In this document: piece by piece, positions 5,746 to 16,145 of the stretch | Layout of the letters: each line of letters starts with the position of its first letter | Numbering within the stretch: position 1 is the first letter of the stretch | DNA from: Croceibacterium xixiisoli | GTDB lineage: Bacteria > Pseudomonadota > Alphaproteobacteria > Sphingomonadales > Sphingomonadaceae | Reading direction: 5' to 3' | NCBI RefSeq assembly: GCF_009827305.1 | Contig: NZ_WTYJ01000001.1 | Span: 1,674,001-1,738,000, forward strand | Length of the DNA: 64,000 nt | Position numbers and translations under genes: made by a program | The notes under the pieces: generated by a model | What the model saw: the letters and a program-made list of their open reading frames with translations, nothing else | Told to the model about the DNA's origin: nothing | Database searches by the model: none

Positions 5746-8037
5746 TCATTTCACCCAGCCGATAGATTTCAGATAGGCATGAACCCCGGCGGCGAGCTCT
5801 TGCTGAGCCGCCACTGTTTCATGTCGCCCGTCCGACAGCTTCGGGCTCGCGGCTGTCTGCGTCAGCACGACGAAGCTGCGACCATTTGCGCTCTTCGTTT
5901 CGCCGCCGCCGTTGCCTGCGTGGAATGCCAGCGCGTCGAAATATGCCGGGCAGAGCCGCGACAAGCCGGAGCGCTGACTGTCGATGTTGGCCAGCTTGAT
6001 TTCCGACTGTTCGGGTGTGAGCGTCGAGGGTGCCCCGCCGGCAGTGATGCCGCCCTCGGCAGCCGTCAGATCGACCGCCCCGTTGCACGGCCCCACCACA
6101 AGTATTTTATCGGTATAGCGCTGCAGGTTGTCGTGCAGAGTCATGATATTGGCGATGGTGGTTTGCGCATAGGGGCGCAGCGTATAACCTTGGTCGTTCA
6201 CGCCGACCCGGATGACAGCGATGGCATCACTGAACATTGTACGCATCGAAACGCAGGCCGCTGGATTGGTCCCGATGACCCAGCCGGTCAGCGGCATGAT
6301 GGTCAACGGATTGACCACCGGGATCGCGGTGCGGGGATGCTCCACCGGGCGGAGGGCATAGGTCCCGCCGGCCGTGTAATACCGCAGTTCACACAGATAT
6401 CCGGCTGCCATCACAAGCATGACGCAATCGGTACCGCCACGCGAGTTTAGATCATCAAGCGGCGCGGCGGGTGTGATCGCCGCCTCGCCTGCAGTGGGGA
6501 TCGACGCGCCGGTGACAGTGACGGTCAACGGGATGCCACCAAACAGCGCGGAGACGGCGTTCGATCGCTTGCCCCCAATCCCCTGCTGGTAGGTGGTCAG
6601 GCCAAGCTCTGCCCCCAGTTCATCGCCAAACCCGGCGGTGCCGGTGGCTGACATGCTGTCACCCACAATCGTCAGCTTCGTTGGCAGACCGGTGCCGGAG
6701 AGGTTGGAAACAATCTCAGCCAGATTGTCGACAACCTCAAGGAATTCGATGCGGATCGGCGCCGAGTTTTTGCCGTCCACGCCCAGAGCTTGCGCGCCCG
6801 GCGGGATGTCAAAAATGGTGTTGGCATAGGTGGTGTTGGGCGCGCCATCGACCCGGCCAAGATAGGCTGTCGCACCTGCGTCCGAATACCAGCTGATCAG
6901 TTGCAGCGCTGCAAGCGACCCTTCAAATCTGGTCGAGATGCGTACCTTGGATGCACCTGCAGGGATGGCGGCTTTCGCATAGCGGAAGGTAGCCGCCGCT
7001 ACCACGGCCCCTGCGCGGTTCAGATAGGCGTCAGCAACCACCGCCGCGCCGCTGTCTGCATAGCTGGAGACAGCGCCTTGGATCACTGGCAACGCAGCCG
7101 TCAGCTGCTCAAGGTCGATAAGCCTAGGGGCAACTTCTTGGGCCACCTCCAGAAACTCAATTTTGATGGCGCGCGTGTTGTGGCCATCCACCCCAATCAC
7201 CTCCGCTCCGAGAGGGATATCAAATTCGGCCGCCAAGTAATCAGCGCCAGAAGTGCCGTCGACCCGCCCCATGAACGCGGTGCCAGCCGCGTCACCGTAC
7301 CACGTGATCAACTGCACCAAATCGAGAGTGCCGCGGAAGTTGGTGGTGATTCTGACTTTCTGCACCCCAGCCGGAATGCTCGCCTTGGCGAACCGTAGAC
7401 CTGCACTGGCCACCGCCACACCATAGCGGTTGAGATATGAGTTCTCGGTTGTGGGCGCGACGCTGTCGATCCAGCCAGCAAGTGAGCTTTGGATGGCGCC
7501 AACAGATGCTTCATTCGCCAACACGCGATCGTTCAAATCTGCGGCAATCTCTGCAACCTCAATTTTGATGGCGAGCGCGACCCGGCCGTTGACGCCGATC
7601 GATCGAGCGCCAGGCGGGACATCGAATACCGCCGCGAAATAGTCTGTGTTGGGGGCGCCATCGAGCCCGCTGAGGTATGCCACGCCGCCAGCGTCCGAAT
7701 ACCAGCTGATCAGCTGAAGTTCTGCCAAGCTGCCCTCGAAGCGTGTCGAGATTCGGACTTTGGTCGCCCCAATCGGAATTTCCGCTTTCGCGTATCGCAT
7801 ATTTGCAAGGGGCACCGCTGCGCCGATCCGATTGAGATACGCACCGTTGACGTTGTTGGCTTCCGTATCGACGAAGCTGGAGACGGCCGAGAGGATGGGA
7901 TTGAACGTAGACGCCACATTCTGCTCGATGGTGTCGCGCTCTTCTGCGACCAGTCTCGCGATGCGTCGCGCCTCGGCCAGGTTCTCGCCGACATAGGCGA
8001 TGGTCCGTCCGCCCACGCTCTGCTGGTGGATGGTCAT
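5746..8037 (-). CDS. tail-tip protein: three tandem repeats plus SGNH/GDSL hydrolase domain
   Basis: 763 residues, coupled to the upstream gene (ATGA). An N-terminal coiled region (about 15-60) is followed by three copies of a 95-100 residue module at about 66-165, 200-298 and 337-435. Each copy runs YLNR-G, then KVRI-T, then W(Y)xDA, then a GV(D/N)G motif. Residues 450-763 form an SGNH hydrolase: GDS at 459-461, GVND at 612-615, and a C-terminal D736/H739 pair. Such enzymes deacylate sugars, so this is probably a receptor-binding or surface-modifying tail protein. Its place downstream of the hub supports a distal tail role. Confidence 0.75.
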   Translation of the reverse strand: MTIHQQSVGGRTIAYVGENLAEARRIARLVAEERDTIEQNVASTFNPILSAVSSFVDTEANNVNGAYLNRIGAAVPLANMRYAKAEIPIGATKVRISTRFEGSLAELQLISWYSDAGGVAYLSGLDGAPNTDYFAAVFDVPPGARSIGVNGRVALAIKIEVAEIAADLNDRVLANEASVGAIQSSLAGWIDSVAPTTENSYLNRYGVAVASAGLRFAKASIPAGVQKVRITTNFRGTLDLVQLITWYGDAAGTAFMGRVDGTSGADYLAAEFDIPLGAEVIGVDGHNTRAIKIEFLEVAQEVAPRLIDLEQLTAALPVIQGAVSSYADSGAAVVADAYLNRAGAVVAAATFRYAKAAIPAGASKVRISTRFEGSLAALQLISWYSDAGATAYLGRVDGAPNTTYANTIFDIPPGAQALGVDGKNSAPIRIEFLEVVDNLAEIVSNLSGTGLPTKLTIVGDSMSATGTAGFGDELGAELGLTTYQQGIGGKRSNAVSALFGGIPLTVTVTGASIPTAGEAAITPAAPLDDLNSRGGTDCVMLVMAAGYLCELRYYTAGGTYALRPVEHPRTAIPVVNPLTIMPLTGWVIGTNPAACVSMRTMFSDAIAVIRVGVNDQGYTLRPYAQTTIANIMTLHDNLQRYTDKILVVGPCNGAVDLTAAEGGITAGGAPSTLTPEQSEIKLANIDSQRSGLSRLCPAYFDALAFHAGNGGGETKSANGRSFVVLTQTAASPKLSDGRHETVAAQQELAAGVHAYLKSIGWVK

Positions 8038-8450
8038 TCCTGAGGTACTCCCTGTCTGATCGTGAAAGAGCCGGACCGAACGACGCGCTGGGGGCGGCCG
8101 GGCGGAGTGGCGTAAAGCATGTGGACCAGCGCGATATTCGCGCTCTCGACCGTGGGGTCGGGCAGCGCTTCGAGGGTCGCTTTGTCGATCTGGGGCCGGA
8201 TAATCGTGCCGCCGACGATCGCGCCGCTGGTCGGGTGAACCATATCGGGGTCGTATGCGGCGGAGATCCCCTGTTGCCCCTCAGGCTGATTGGTCAGCGT
8301 GATGATCGGATCAGCGCCGTAGTCGCTCGCGATCACCATGCGGAACACCGCAGCGCTCCAATCATCGCCGATCCAGATGATATCCTCGGCACCTGTCGTC
8401 CCGCCCCAGGGCGCGTGCCTCCACGCGCTGAGCGCTTGCTCAATCGCCAT
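8034..8450 (-). CDS. phage tail-region protein, function unknown
   Basis: 138 residues from ATG behind AGGAAGG, overlapping the tail-hydrolase start by four bases. It has a compact, beta-rich look (GGTTGAEDIIWIGDDWS, VRSGSFTIRQG), typical of small fibre-associated or baseplate proteins in siphophages. No family is recognised. Strict coupling to the SGNH tail gene suggests the two proteins work in the same structure. Confidence 0.6.
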   Translation of the reverse strand: MAIEQALSAWRHAPWGGTTGAEDIIWIGDDWSAAVFRMVIASDYGADPIITLTNQPEGQQGISAAYDPDMVHPTSGAIVGGTIIRPQIDKATLEALPDPTVESANIALVHMLYATPPGRPQRVVRSGSFTIRQGVPQE

Positions 8451-8489
8451 ATCAACCTTCCTGTTTTTCGTTTTGTTGGCGCCGGAGCG

Positions 8490-9035
8490 CTATGCGGCCG
8501 GCCAGCTGACGGCGGCGGCTTCGATGATCTGGGCAAGATTGCCGGCGTCGCGGATCAGCTGCTTGTGTGTAACGCGGCGCGCTTCGATGTCTGCCTCCGC
8601 TGCGGCAGACGCAGCTGATTGGGCCAAGATCTGATCGCGAATATCCATCATCGTCACATCAGCGCCGACGGCCGCCGCTGCGTCGCGTGCTGCCAGCATG
8701 AACGGATAGCGCTCGGGATGCGTGACCTCGTCGCCTTCCGACCATTCCCGGGCCTCGCGCGCCTTCAACAGATATCGGCGGTCCTGCCCGGCGATATCGG
8801 TCACCACGCCAGCGAACAGCCGGGCGGCCTGAGCATCAATCTGCTGCTGCAGCCAGAGCCTTAGTCGTGACAAATCCGGCTCGGGCGTCAGCGGCCCGCC
8901 GATCAGCCCATCGGGCAGCACCAGCAGATGCAGATCCTTTGCCGGTACCTGCTGCCCGGCCTCTGCTTCGTTCGCGCACAACCCCGCCTGGCGGATAGCA
9001 CCGGTGGCAGGATCGTAATGGACCCACGTCGTCAT
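8490..9035 (-). CDS. phage tail-region protein, possibly tail-fibre related
   Basis: 181 residues from an ATG that overlaps the stop of the hub gene. The start, TTWVHYDPATGAIRQAG, resembles the N-terminal strand pair of tail-fibre assembly or fibre-attachment proteins. The second half is helical and alanine-rich, with many charged residues. The assignment rests mainly on position between the hub gene and the SGNH tail protein. Confidence 0.5.
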   Translation of the reverse strand: MTTWVHYDPATGAIRQAGLCANEAEAGQQVPAKDLHLLVLPDGLIGGPLTPEPDLSRLRLWLQQQIDAQAARLFAGVVTDIAGQDRRYLLKAREAREWSEGDEVTHPERYPFMLAARDAAAAVGADVTMMDIRDQILAQSAASAAAEADIEARRVTHKQLIRDAGNLAQIIEAAAVSWPAA

Positions 9036-11155
9036 CGTTTGCGTTCCTCAACGTCCAGGAAGGTCAGGTTCATGTAAGAGGCGTTGGGCGTCGCGCCGTT
9101 GGTGATCCGGCAGCTGAACGTCACCGTGTGGGTGCCGGCAGACAGGCCCCCGAGGATCGTCACGCAAGCCTCTGTTGCATAGGTTGTGTCATCGCCCGAC
9201 GGCTGCACCAGGGATTGCCAGACGATGTTGCCATCGACCCTGATGATGTTCGTGCGATTGGTGTTGTCCTCGAGCCGAGCATTGGCGTGGACCATGATTT
9301 TCAGGACGCTGTCTGCCCTGTCCTTGTTCACGACCAGTGTGGCGCAGGTGATTTCGACGTTGTTGGTCAGATAGACTAGGCCGGATTCGGCATAGGCGAT
9401 CTTCGACGCGGCGTTGCTGGCGATCTTGTCGGTCGCAACCGCCCCATCGAGGAGCGCATTGGTGGTGACGGTGCCGCTGATCAGCACATTGCCATCGACC
9501 CGCAGGTCGCCGACGATATCGACACCGCCGCCGCCATTGCTGTCCGAATAGACCCGCAGCTGCGCCCGGCCGCCGGCGATCGCCTCGACCTGCCAGTAGG
9601 ACGTCAGCTTGCCGCTGTGCTCCAGCAGCACGCCCGCCTGTTCGGTCACCTGGCCGCCCAGCGTGTCGAGGTCGGAGAGAAGCTGCATCGCCTCGCGATC
9701 GCCGACAGGGGTGCCCGGAGGTGCGCCAACTGTCGAGCCTGGCTCGGCCGGTTTCAGATCCTCGATGGGCGTCCCGTCCGCATAGGTCAGGTCGGTTGCG
9801 GATGCCGGGGGTGTCATGTTCGACCACCAGGCGTTTTCCGTCTCCGGCCAGACCGGGGGAGCGTTGCCTGTTGTCGCGCCGACGCCGATGTATATCCATT
9901 CGGACAGATCGGGCAGGGTGACGATGTTGCCGTACCGGTAGAGCGTGTCCGCATCCCACCGCCCGCGCGGCAGCAACTCGGCATCGAAGGCTATCTCGTC
10001 CATCGTCTGGACGCGCCAGTTCCGGGCCCCGCCGAACATCGTCTTCGCGAATGGCGCGGTGACGGTCAGCTCTTGCGCATCTGTGACCTGGGGCGCGGTG
10101 CGGCCCTGCGTGTCGAGCAGCAATGCCGGATCCTCGCCGACGGTGACCGCTGTCACGAAGAACCGGCCATCCAGCGCGATCCCGGCCTGATGATTGCAGG
10201 GCAGGGCCAACCGGCGCGCCACATCTACGAACGTTGCCTGCTGCTGCAGCACGATGCCGATGGGGTGGGGCACCGCATCATCGAGCGCGTCGAGCGTTTC
10301 GGTCGCAAGCAAGTCGACCGGCACGCCAGCAATTGCCGCCAGCGCCGCAATGACGGAGCCGGTGCGCAGCGGAGAAGCATCGCCCACGACATGCCCATTC
10401 ACATCGGCGGTGATCACCCCCGCCGCTGGCGCGCCGAGGCGGACCATGCCTTGCGCGAGACAGGTGGCCCAGGCGCCCCGCGGTACCGCCGCCGCTAGCA
10501 GCGAAGCCAGATCGGGATAATCAGCCACCGGGGGGCCAAAGGCGGAGGCGCGCTCATACAGCGCGTCGATCGCCTCGATTGGACCATAGGCGGAAAACTG
10601 GTAGAGCGAATCCACCGCGTCCAGCAGCACCGGCTCGACGTTGAGCGCCCGCCCGATGATCAGTGGCTTCTCGCGGTCCTTCAGGTCGGTGCCGCCTTCC
10701 GCGCCGCCGGTGCCCGCATAGGTTGCCGGGAGGACCTTGGCTGCGAACGGCTCGGCGTCGACCTGGCAGGACAGCGCCAGAACGTCGTTCGTCGTCGAGA
10801 ATGTCGCTACCCTGCCACGGAACAGCAGGCGCCACGGCCATGGATCGCCGACACGACCGACCCTGATGTCAACCGGCGCGCTCGCCATGTGGCACCCGTC
10901 CACCCACTGATGGCTGCGCCGGAGCGCGCCCAGCTGCAGTGAGAACCGGGCGTCACCCGGTTGCACGGCCGATCCGAACGCGCCGTCGAACAGGCTGATG
11001 CTCATCGCCGGCAGGTCAATCATCGCCGGTTCGCGGAGCACATCGCCGAGCCCGGTAATCTCGCGCAGCGCTGCCGAGCACGCGCTCATGTCAATCCTGG
11101 CATCCTCGGTGGGGTGCCACGGCGATATGGTCGCGATGCAGTGCCAGGGCTTCAC
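9032..11155 (-). CDS. tail hub / tip attachment protein
   Basis: 707 residues from a GTG that overlaps the tape-measure stop. The large size and position just downstream of the tape measure match the central hub or tip protein of siphophages. The N-terminal half is beta-rich (LFRGRVATFSTTNDVLALSCQVD). The C-terminal part has DTLGGQVTEQAGVLLEHSGKL, typical of the helix and beta-sandwich segment of gpJ-like proteins, then DIVGDLRVDGNVLISGTVTT, a fibre-type beta repeat. The exact family was not recognised. Confidence 0.7.
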   Translation of the reverse strand: MKPWHCIATISPWHPTEDARIDMSACSAALREITGLGDVLREPAMIDLPAMSISLFDGAFGSAVQPGDARFSLQLGALRRSHQWVDGCHMASAPVDIRVGRVGDPWPWRLLFRGRVATFSTTNDVLALSCQVDAEPFAAKVLPATYAGTGGAEGGTDLKDREKPLIIGRALNVEPVLLDAVDSLYQFSAYGPIEAIDALYERASAFGPPVADYPDLASLLAAAVPRGAWATCLAQGMVRLGAPAAGVITADVNGHVVGDASPLRTGSVIAALAAIAGVPVDLLATETLDALDDAVPHPIGIVLQQQATFVDVARRLALPCNHQAGIALDGRFFVTAVTVGEDPALLLDTQGRTAPQVTDAQELTVTAPFAKTMFGGARNWRVQTMDEIAFDAELLPRGRWDADTLYRYGNIVTLPDLSEWIYIGVGATTGNAPPVWPETENAWWSNMTPPASATDLTYADGTPIEDLKPAEPGSTVGAPPGTPVGDREAMQLLSDLDTLGGQVTEQAGVLLEHSGKLTSYWQVEAIAGGRAQLRVYSDSNGGGGVDIVGDLRVDGNVLISGTVTTNALLDGAVATDKIASNAASKIAYAESGLVYLTNNVEITCATLVVNKDRADSVLKIMVHANARLEDNTNRTNIIRVDGNIVWQSLVQPSGDDTTYATEACVTILGGLSAGTHTVTFSCRITNGATPNASYMNLTFLDVEERKR

Positions 11156-14100
11156 CAGGATCCCCCGCTGCCCTGCCAGACCGGCATGCGCTGCGAGGAG
11201 CTGTTCTGAGCGATAAGCGTGCCGAGATTGTCGTTCACCGCGTCGAGCTTGTTAGCGAGGCCGCTGGCGATGTCAGCGCGCAGATTGTTTACCGCATCGA
11301 TGACACCAGCGTTGTCGGCCGGGGCGGTCGTGCCGAAGGGGCTTTCCCGATCTTCGATGCCGGACAGGCCGCCGGTGACGTCGTCGAACGCGCCCTGCGT
11401 CAAAGCGGTGATCTCGGCCAGAAGGTCGAAATAGCCGCTCTGCGATCCCGAAATCTGCCGCTGGATGTCGAGCAGCTGGCGGGCCGCCTCGACATAGTCG
11501 TCATAGGCGGTGGCGTCGCCGGCCGCGACCCGCTCAGCCAGCGGATTATATTCGGACAGCGCCATCGATTGCCGCTCGCGCAGGGATATTGCCGAGTTGC
11601 CGACCGTCAGTTCGTCAAGGAAGCCGCGCAGCGTGCTGAGTTCGCGCGCCGTGGCATCCTTGATTAGCTGATTGCGCTCGATCCAGTAGAGCTCTTCTAG
11701 ATCAGCCATTTCCTGGGCCGTCGCGCCGGCGCTGGTGAACGTGTCCTTCAGCCGCGAGAATTCTTTGTCGAGCGCGTCCATCTCGAAACCGATCGGGTCA
11801 CGATGCTGGGCCAGCCGGTTGAATACGTCTTCGATGTCCAGCGCGTCGGCGAGGGCTTCCTCCAAGTTCTTGGCATTCTTCAGCAGGTTCTGTGACAGCC
11901 GCGAGATGCCCATCATCGCGCCATCGTTGAGCGCGTTGAGGATGGCTACCTCGAGCGCTGCCTGAGCATCCTTGCCGTTGTAGAGGGCACCCTTGGGGTG
12001 CTTGGCGCCCGCGTCGAAATTGGCATCGCCGCCGACGCGGAAATAGTCTTCTCGCTGACCGATCGATACGCTGAATGCGCCGATCTCGGCGTTCAGTTGC
12101 TCGGCGATCTGCTTGAGCCGGGAATCCAGCTGCCCGGCCATGCTGCCCAGGTTGCTGCCGATTTCATCTCGGCTGCTGCGTGACTGCGTGCGTCCGCCGA
12201 TGCCGGTGATGCCGAGGTTGCCGTCGGGTGTGCTGGTGAACATGTTCCCCAGAATGCCGCCGGCGATTGCGCCGATGATGTCCCCGCCCGGGATTGGCAG
12301 GGCAGACCCGATCATCCCACCGATCTGCGAGCCGGTGCCGGACATGTTCAATCCGAGCATGTTGCCCAGACCCGCTACCATCGATCCGGTCTGAGCACCC
12401 TTCAGCGCGTCGCCCAGAGCGCCGGAAATAGCGCCGCCCAGCTTCTCGCCGAAGATGTCATTGCCGAACGTCTTCATAGCACCTTGGGCGGCGCCGAGGA
12501 TGCCGCCCACGTCCCCGCCGGTGGCGTAACCGTAAAGGGCGCCGGACAGGACACCCTGCATCTGGGAGAAGAAGCTTGTGCCGAAAATCGAATCCAGTTC
12601 GCTGGTGAGCGGACCAACCAGCTTTTTCGACATCGCCTCGAAGTAGGCTTCCGGCGTCATGTTCGAGAGCGTGCGCCGGGTGCCGGTCACAACGATCTCG
12701 TTGCCGTGACCTTCATTGTCGTTTGCGGCGTCACCAGCAGGATCGCGCAGATGAGCAAAGGCCTCATCGAACGTCAGGCCAGATAGCGTTTGCGGATCGG
12801 AAATCTGCTGCGCCGTGGTGGCCAGGCTCGCGGCAAGGGTGGCGGCGGCCTCGGCCGCACGCTCATTCTGCTCGACGATATAGTCGACGCTGTCCTCGAG
12901 CTTTCCGCCGCCCTGGACCATCTCATCCATTTCGCGAAGCACATCGCCGAAGATGTTTTCGACGGTGACGCGAGCCTTCAGGTCGCGGAAGATCTCGCCA
13001 AAGTTCGCCAGGCTGCCACGACCAGCGAAGATTGCCTCCAGTTCCGACCGCACGCTACGCGTCGTATCCAGATAGTTAAGTTGCATGTCCTGAGCGCGCT
13101 CAAGCATCTCCAGCTCGGATTCTCGCGCGCTGACAATGTCGCGCACGGTTTCCAGCTGCTCGCGGTTGAGCGGCCCAAACTGACGCTGCAGCGAAAGCAC
13201 CTCTTGCACCAACGCCACGTCTTCGCGCCGGCCACGGTTGGTGGCCGTCTGCAGCATGATCTGCTCTTCGGACGCGCGGTTCAAATCGCCCATCGCCTGA
13301 GCGAACGCCAGGCCGGGTAGCGCGTCGCGCAGCTCTACGGCCTGTCTGACCATTTCCGCGAAGTTTTCCGGCTTTTTCGTGGTCAGATCACTGATGAGAT
13401 CGTTCAACTCGCGGGTCGACGAATTCACGCGCGCCACTTCCGGTGGGATATCTGAGAAGCGATCGCGAACGGCGGCAATTTTCCGTTCCGCGTCCTCGGC
13501 AAATTCTGCAAGCCTCTGCGCTGCGCGTAGCTCAGCTGCCGATGTATCGCGCTCTTTGCGTGGCGTGCGCCGCGCTGATCGCGCCGCTGCCTCGGCCGCT
13601 TCCTTGATTCCGGTCAGACGATCGAATTCGGCCTTGTACCCTTCCTCAGAGATAAAGATGCCGCGGTCGGCCGCCCCGACTGGATCTGCGTCGCTTTGGT
13701 CAAATCTGTGCTTCAGTTCGCCAACTGCTCGCTCGTACTGCCCGCGAGCAGCTGCCAAGGGATCTCGTCGCTCCAGCACTTCTCGCTGAGCTACGGCGAT
13801 CTTTGCATCCAGCTCCGCCTGCCGAGCCCCCTGACTGCCTCCAAGCTGCTTTTCTGCCTCTTCGATCTGCTGCTCGTACCAGCCCATTTGAATATAATTC
13901 GGCTGATTGAAGGGAATGAGAGACGTCCAACTGTTCGCCTGCTGCCGTCGCCTTGAAAGCTCAGCTTGGTATGTGGCGAGCCGGCCCTCAATTTGTTCGC
14001 GCCCAAGGGTCGCGATGTTCTTCTGCATGTCGAGGAAATCGCCTTGGACGGCAATTGCGGCCCGCATTTCCTCAGCCAATTGCGCAACAGCGTGAGACGC

Positions 14101-15429
14101 TTCACCAGTGCTCAGGCGCAGCACATCCATGCCGTTTGAGAAGTCATAAGCTTTCTGCTCTGCTTCAGATGCCGCTTCGCCTGCGAATATAAGGTCGTAG
14201 ATGAACGGCCCCAGGATCGCCGTTGCAGCAAAAAAGGCAGCACCCCAAGGGCCGGACATGAACGAGGCCATCTCGCCCACCTTCGACAGGGTCTCATCAG
14301 AGCTGTCTGCCAAACCGGACAAAGCATAGGCAGCCTGCGGGACCTGCTGCGTGAAAATGGTGATACCGCTCGTGCCCATTTGTGCCTGCACGAGCACATC
14401 CTGCATCTGCTGCCCCAGCATCACAAATGCAGCCTGATTTGACCTTGCTACTGCAGAATTCGCCTGCCCCGCGCGCTCCACGGCGGTGCTATTCTGCATC
14501 ACAGCCTGTGCGGATTCCCGCAGGTTGTTGCGCGCCAACTGCTGCGCCGCCGCATATTCGCGGACCCCACTGATGCCCGCATCGTAGAGCCGGTCAGCGC
14601 GCTCCATCTCATCGTCGAACCGGCGCTGAGCCGCATACATCGGGTCGAGCTGCGTTCGGAGCTCAACCGCGCTTGCTGCCAATGCTGCGTTTGTTTGCGC
14701 AGTGCGCTCTTGCTCTGCAAACATCTCCTGGAACGCCTGGGCACTTTCGCGCGCGCTCTTCGTCTGGCGATCAAGGCCGAATGCGTTGTCGAGAAAGCCC
14801 TGAGCGGCTCGCTCGTCTTGCGCAGCGGTAGCCTCGATCAGATCGCGGAAGGCATCGGCACTGTCCCTAGCGCTCTTTGCAGCACGGTCCAGCCCCGTGC
14901 TGGCATTGATCGCCGACAGCATCTGAGCGCCGTTGGCCGCTGCCGTTTCAGCCTGTGCCAACTGGAGATATTCACCGCTTAGAACGGATACCGTCGACCG
15001 CTGCGAGTTGAGCTGGGCTTGGACCTGGGCGATTGCATCGGCATGCGATCGGGAAGCGCGCGCAGCCTCTTCCTCTTCTCTCGCAAGAGCCTCCGTCGCG
15101 GCGCGCGCTAGTCGCGCATTATGGCTGTAATCGCCCTCAGCTTGCGCCGCGCGGGCTGTTGCCTCAGCGACCTCGCGGGCAGCCTTTGCGCGCAGCTCTT
15201 GTGCCCGCGCGTTGGCCTGGAGTTCGCCAACGTCAAGATTGAGACTGCCTGCGGTGGTGCGGGGCACTGTCATGGCCGTATTCAGCTGGCGCTGGGCCTC
15301 CCGCGTGAAGCTTTCCAGTCGCGATTCCGCCGGTCGGAGGGCACGGTCAATCTCGGACAGGAATGCAGATCCTGCAACGCTGTCCTGATGCTCAAGCCGC
15401 AGGTATGCGGGAAAGACTGTATCGGTCAC
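11152..15429 (-). CDS. tail tape measure protein
   Basis: At 1,425 residues this is the largest gene in the window, as expected for a tape measure. It starts with a GTG overlapping the previous stop. The N-terminal third is long Ala/Glu/Arg coiled coil. Then comes the tape-measure segment MLGQQMQDVLVQAQMGTSG and ITIFTQQVPQAAYALSG (about residues 335-375), a hydrophobic stretch (WGAAFFAATAILGPFIYDLIF), and a glycine-rich membrane-prone region near residues 1000-1090. By the usual rule of about 0.15 nm per residue the tail would be near 200 nm, which is inference. Confidence 0.92.
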   Translation of the reverse strand: MTDTVFPAYLRLEHQDSVAGSAFLSEIDRALRPAESRLESFTREAQRQLNTAMTVPRTTAGSLNLDVGELQANARAQELRAKAAREVAEATARAAQAEGDYSHNARLARAATEALAREEEEAARASRSHADAIAQVQAQLNSQRSTVSVLSGEYLQLAQAETAAANGAQMLSAINASTGLDRAAKSARDSADAFRDLIEATAAQDERAAQGFLDNAFGLDRQTKSARESAQAFQEMFAEQERTAQTNAALAASAVELRTQLDPMYAAQRRFDDEMERADRLYDAGISGVREYAAAQQLARNNLRESAQAVMQNSTAVERAGQANSAVARSNQAAFVMLGQQMQDVLVQAQMGTSGITIFTQQVPQAAYALSGLADSSDETLSKVGEMASFMSGPWGAAFFAATAILGPFIYDLIFAGEAASEAEQKAYDFSNGMDVLRLSTGEASHAVAQLAEEMRAAIAVQGDFLDMQKNIATLGREQIEGRLATYQAELSRRRQQANSWTSLIPFNQPNYIQMGWYEQQIEEAEKQLGGSQGARQAELDAKIAVAQREVLERRDPLAAARGQYERAVGELKHRFDQSDADPVGAADRGIFISEEGYKAEFDRLTGIKEAAEAAARSARRTPRKERDTSAAELRAAQRLAEFAEDAERKIAAVRDRFSDIPPEVARVNSSTRELNDLISDLTTKKPENFAEMVRQAVELRDALPGLAFAQAMGDLNRASEEQIMLQTATNRGRREDVALVQEVLSLQRQFGPLNREQLETVRDIVSARESELEMLERAQDMQLNYLDTTRSVRSELEAIFAGRGSLANFGEIFRDLKARVTVENIFGDVLREMDEMVQGGGKLEDSVDYIVEQNERAAEAAATLAASLATTAQQISDPQTLSGLTFDEAFAHLRDPAGDAANDNEGHGNEIVVTGTRRTLSNMTPEAYFEAMSKKLVGPLTSELDSIFGTSFFSQMQGVLSGALYGYATGGDVGGILGAAQGAMKTFGNDIFGEKLGGAISGALGDALKGAQTGSMVAGLGNMLGLNMSGTGSQIGGMIGSALPIPGGDIIGAIAGGILGNMFTSTPDGNLGITGIGGRTQSRSSRDEIGSNLGSMAGQLDSRLKQIAEQLNAEIGAFSVSIGQREDYFRVGGDANFDAGAKHPKGALYNGKDAQAALEVAILNALNDGAMMGISRLSQNLLKNAKNLEEALADALDIEDVFNRLAQHRDPIGFEMDALDKEFSRLKDTFTSAGATAQEMADLEELYWIERNQLIKDATARELSTLRGFLDELTVGNSAISLRERQSMALSEYNPLAERVAAGDATAYDDYVEAARQLLDIQRQISGSQSGYFDLLAEITALTQGAFDDVTGGLSGIEDRESPFGTTAPADNAGVIDAVNNLRADIASGLANKLDAVNDNLGTLIAQNSSSQRMPVWQGSGGSW

Positions 15430-16145
15430 CGGCGCACGCTCCTGACGGCTTGGTTGAACATTTCGGGCAGTTGGGCTTGGACGCCAGCGACTATGTTCCG
15501 CACGTCGACACGGGCGGCGCGTGAGGTGCGGGGGATGCCGACAAACGCGACCACGAACGCCTTTGCCCGCTGGCCGGCACGTGGAATCCCGCTGCGCTTT
15601 AGAGACCGCGCTTTGCGCCGCTGGCCGAGTTCCGACACGCCGACATTCTTCGCGACCAAAAGGGGGTTGCCGTTCACATTCCGGACGAAGCTCAGCGGGC
15701 CGATCTTCTGTTCGAACCCGTTGGCGCGATAGAGCTCAGGCGTCATGCGCTGGCGGTTCGTCACACGCGGAATTTCGTCAGTTGCGATCCAGAGCCAGCG
15801 GCCCCGGCGTGGGCCGATCTCCGCACCCTCGGTGTAAGCCTCGATCGCTCCCCGCGTTCGGTCGGATTTGGAGCGGACATAGATCATGCCCGATGCGGAG
15901 AAACCTTCCGCACTGCGCCGGTAGACGCCCCGGCCGCGCTCGAGGTCGGAGGTAGACCCAATCCCGTTGCCGAGCCGCCCGAGCCGGCCAGCTTGCATTT
16001 CCCGCCGAATTTCAGCGAGAGCAACCCGCCGGCCGCGATCGGTGGCGATCAGCGCAGCGCGTTCGATGACCTGGATAGCACCGCGGTAATAGGCGTCGAA
16101 TGCCGCCCGGTGGTTACCGCGATCAAGTCTTGTCCGGACGCTCAT
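15426..16145 (-). CDS. DUF6441-like phage tail protein
   Basis: 239 residues, very rich in Arg. It begins right over the end of the chaperone frameshift product (23-bp overlap) and its stop overlaps the tape-measure start. Features include RGRWLWIATDEIPR and NGNPLLVAKNVGV, which fit my memory of the DUF6441 family found between tail chaperone and tape-measure genes. The role is unknown; a tail-completion or tip part is possible. Confidence 0.6.
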   Translation of the reverse strand: MSVRTRLDRGNHRAAFDAYYRGAIQVIERAALIATDRGRRVALAEIRREMQAGRLGRLGNGIGSTSDLERGRGVYRRSAEGFSASGMIYVRSKSDRTRGAIEAYTEGAEIGPRRGRWLWIATDEIPRVTNRQRMTPELYRANGFEQKIGPLSFVRNVNGNPLLVAKNVGVSELGQRRKARSLKRSGIPRAGQRAKAFVVAFVGIPRTSRAARVDVRNIVAGVQAQLPEMFNQAVRSVRR

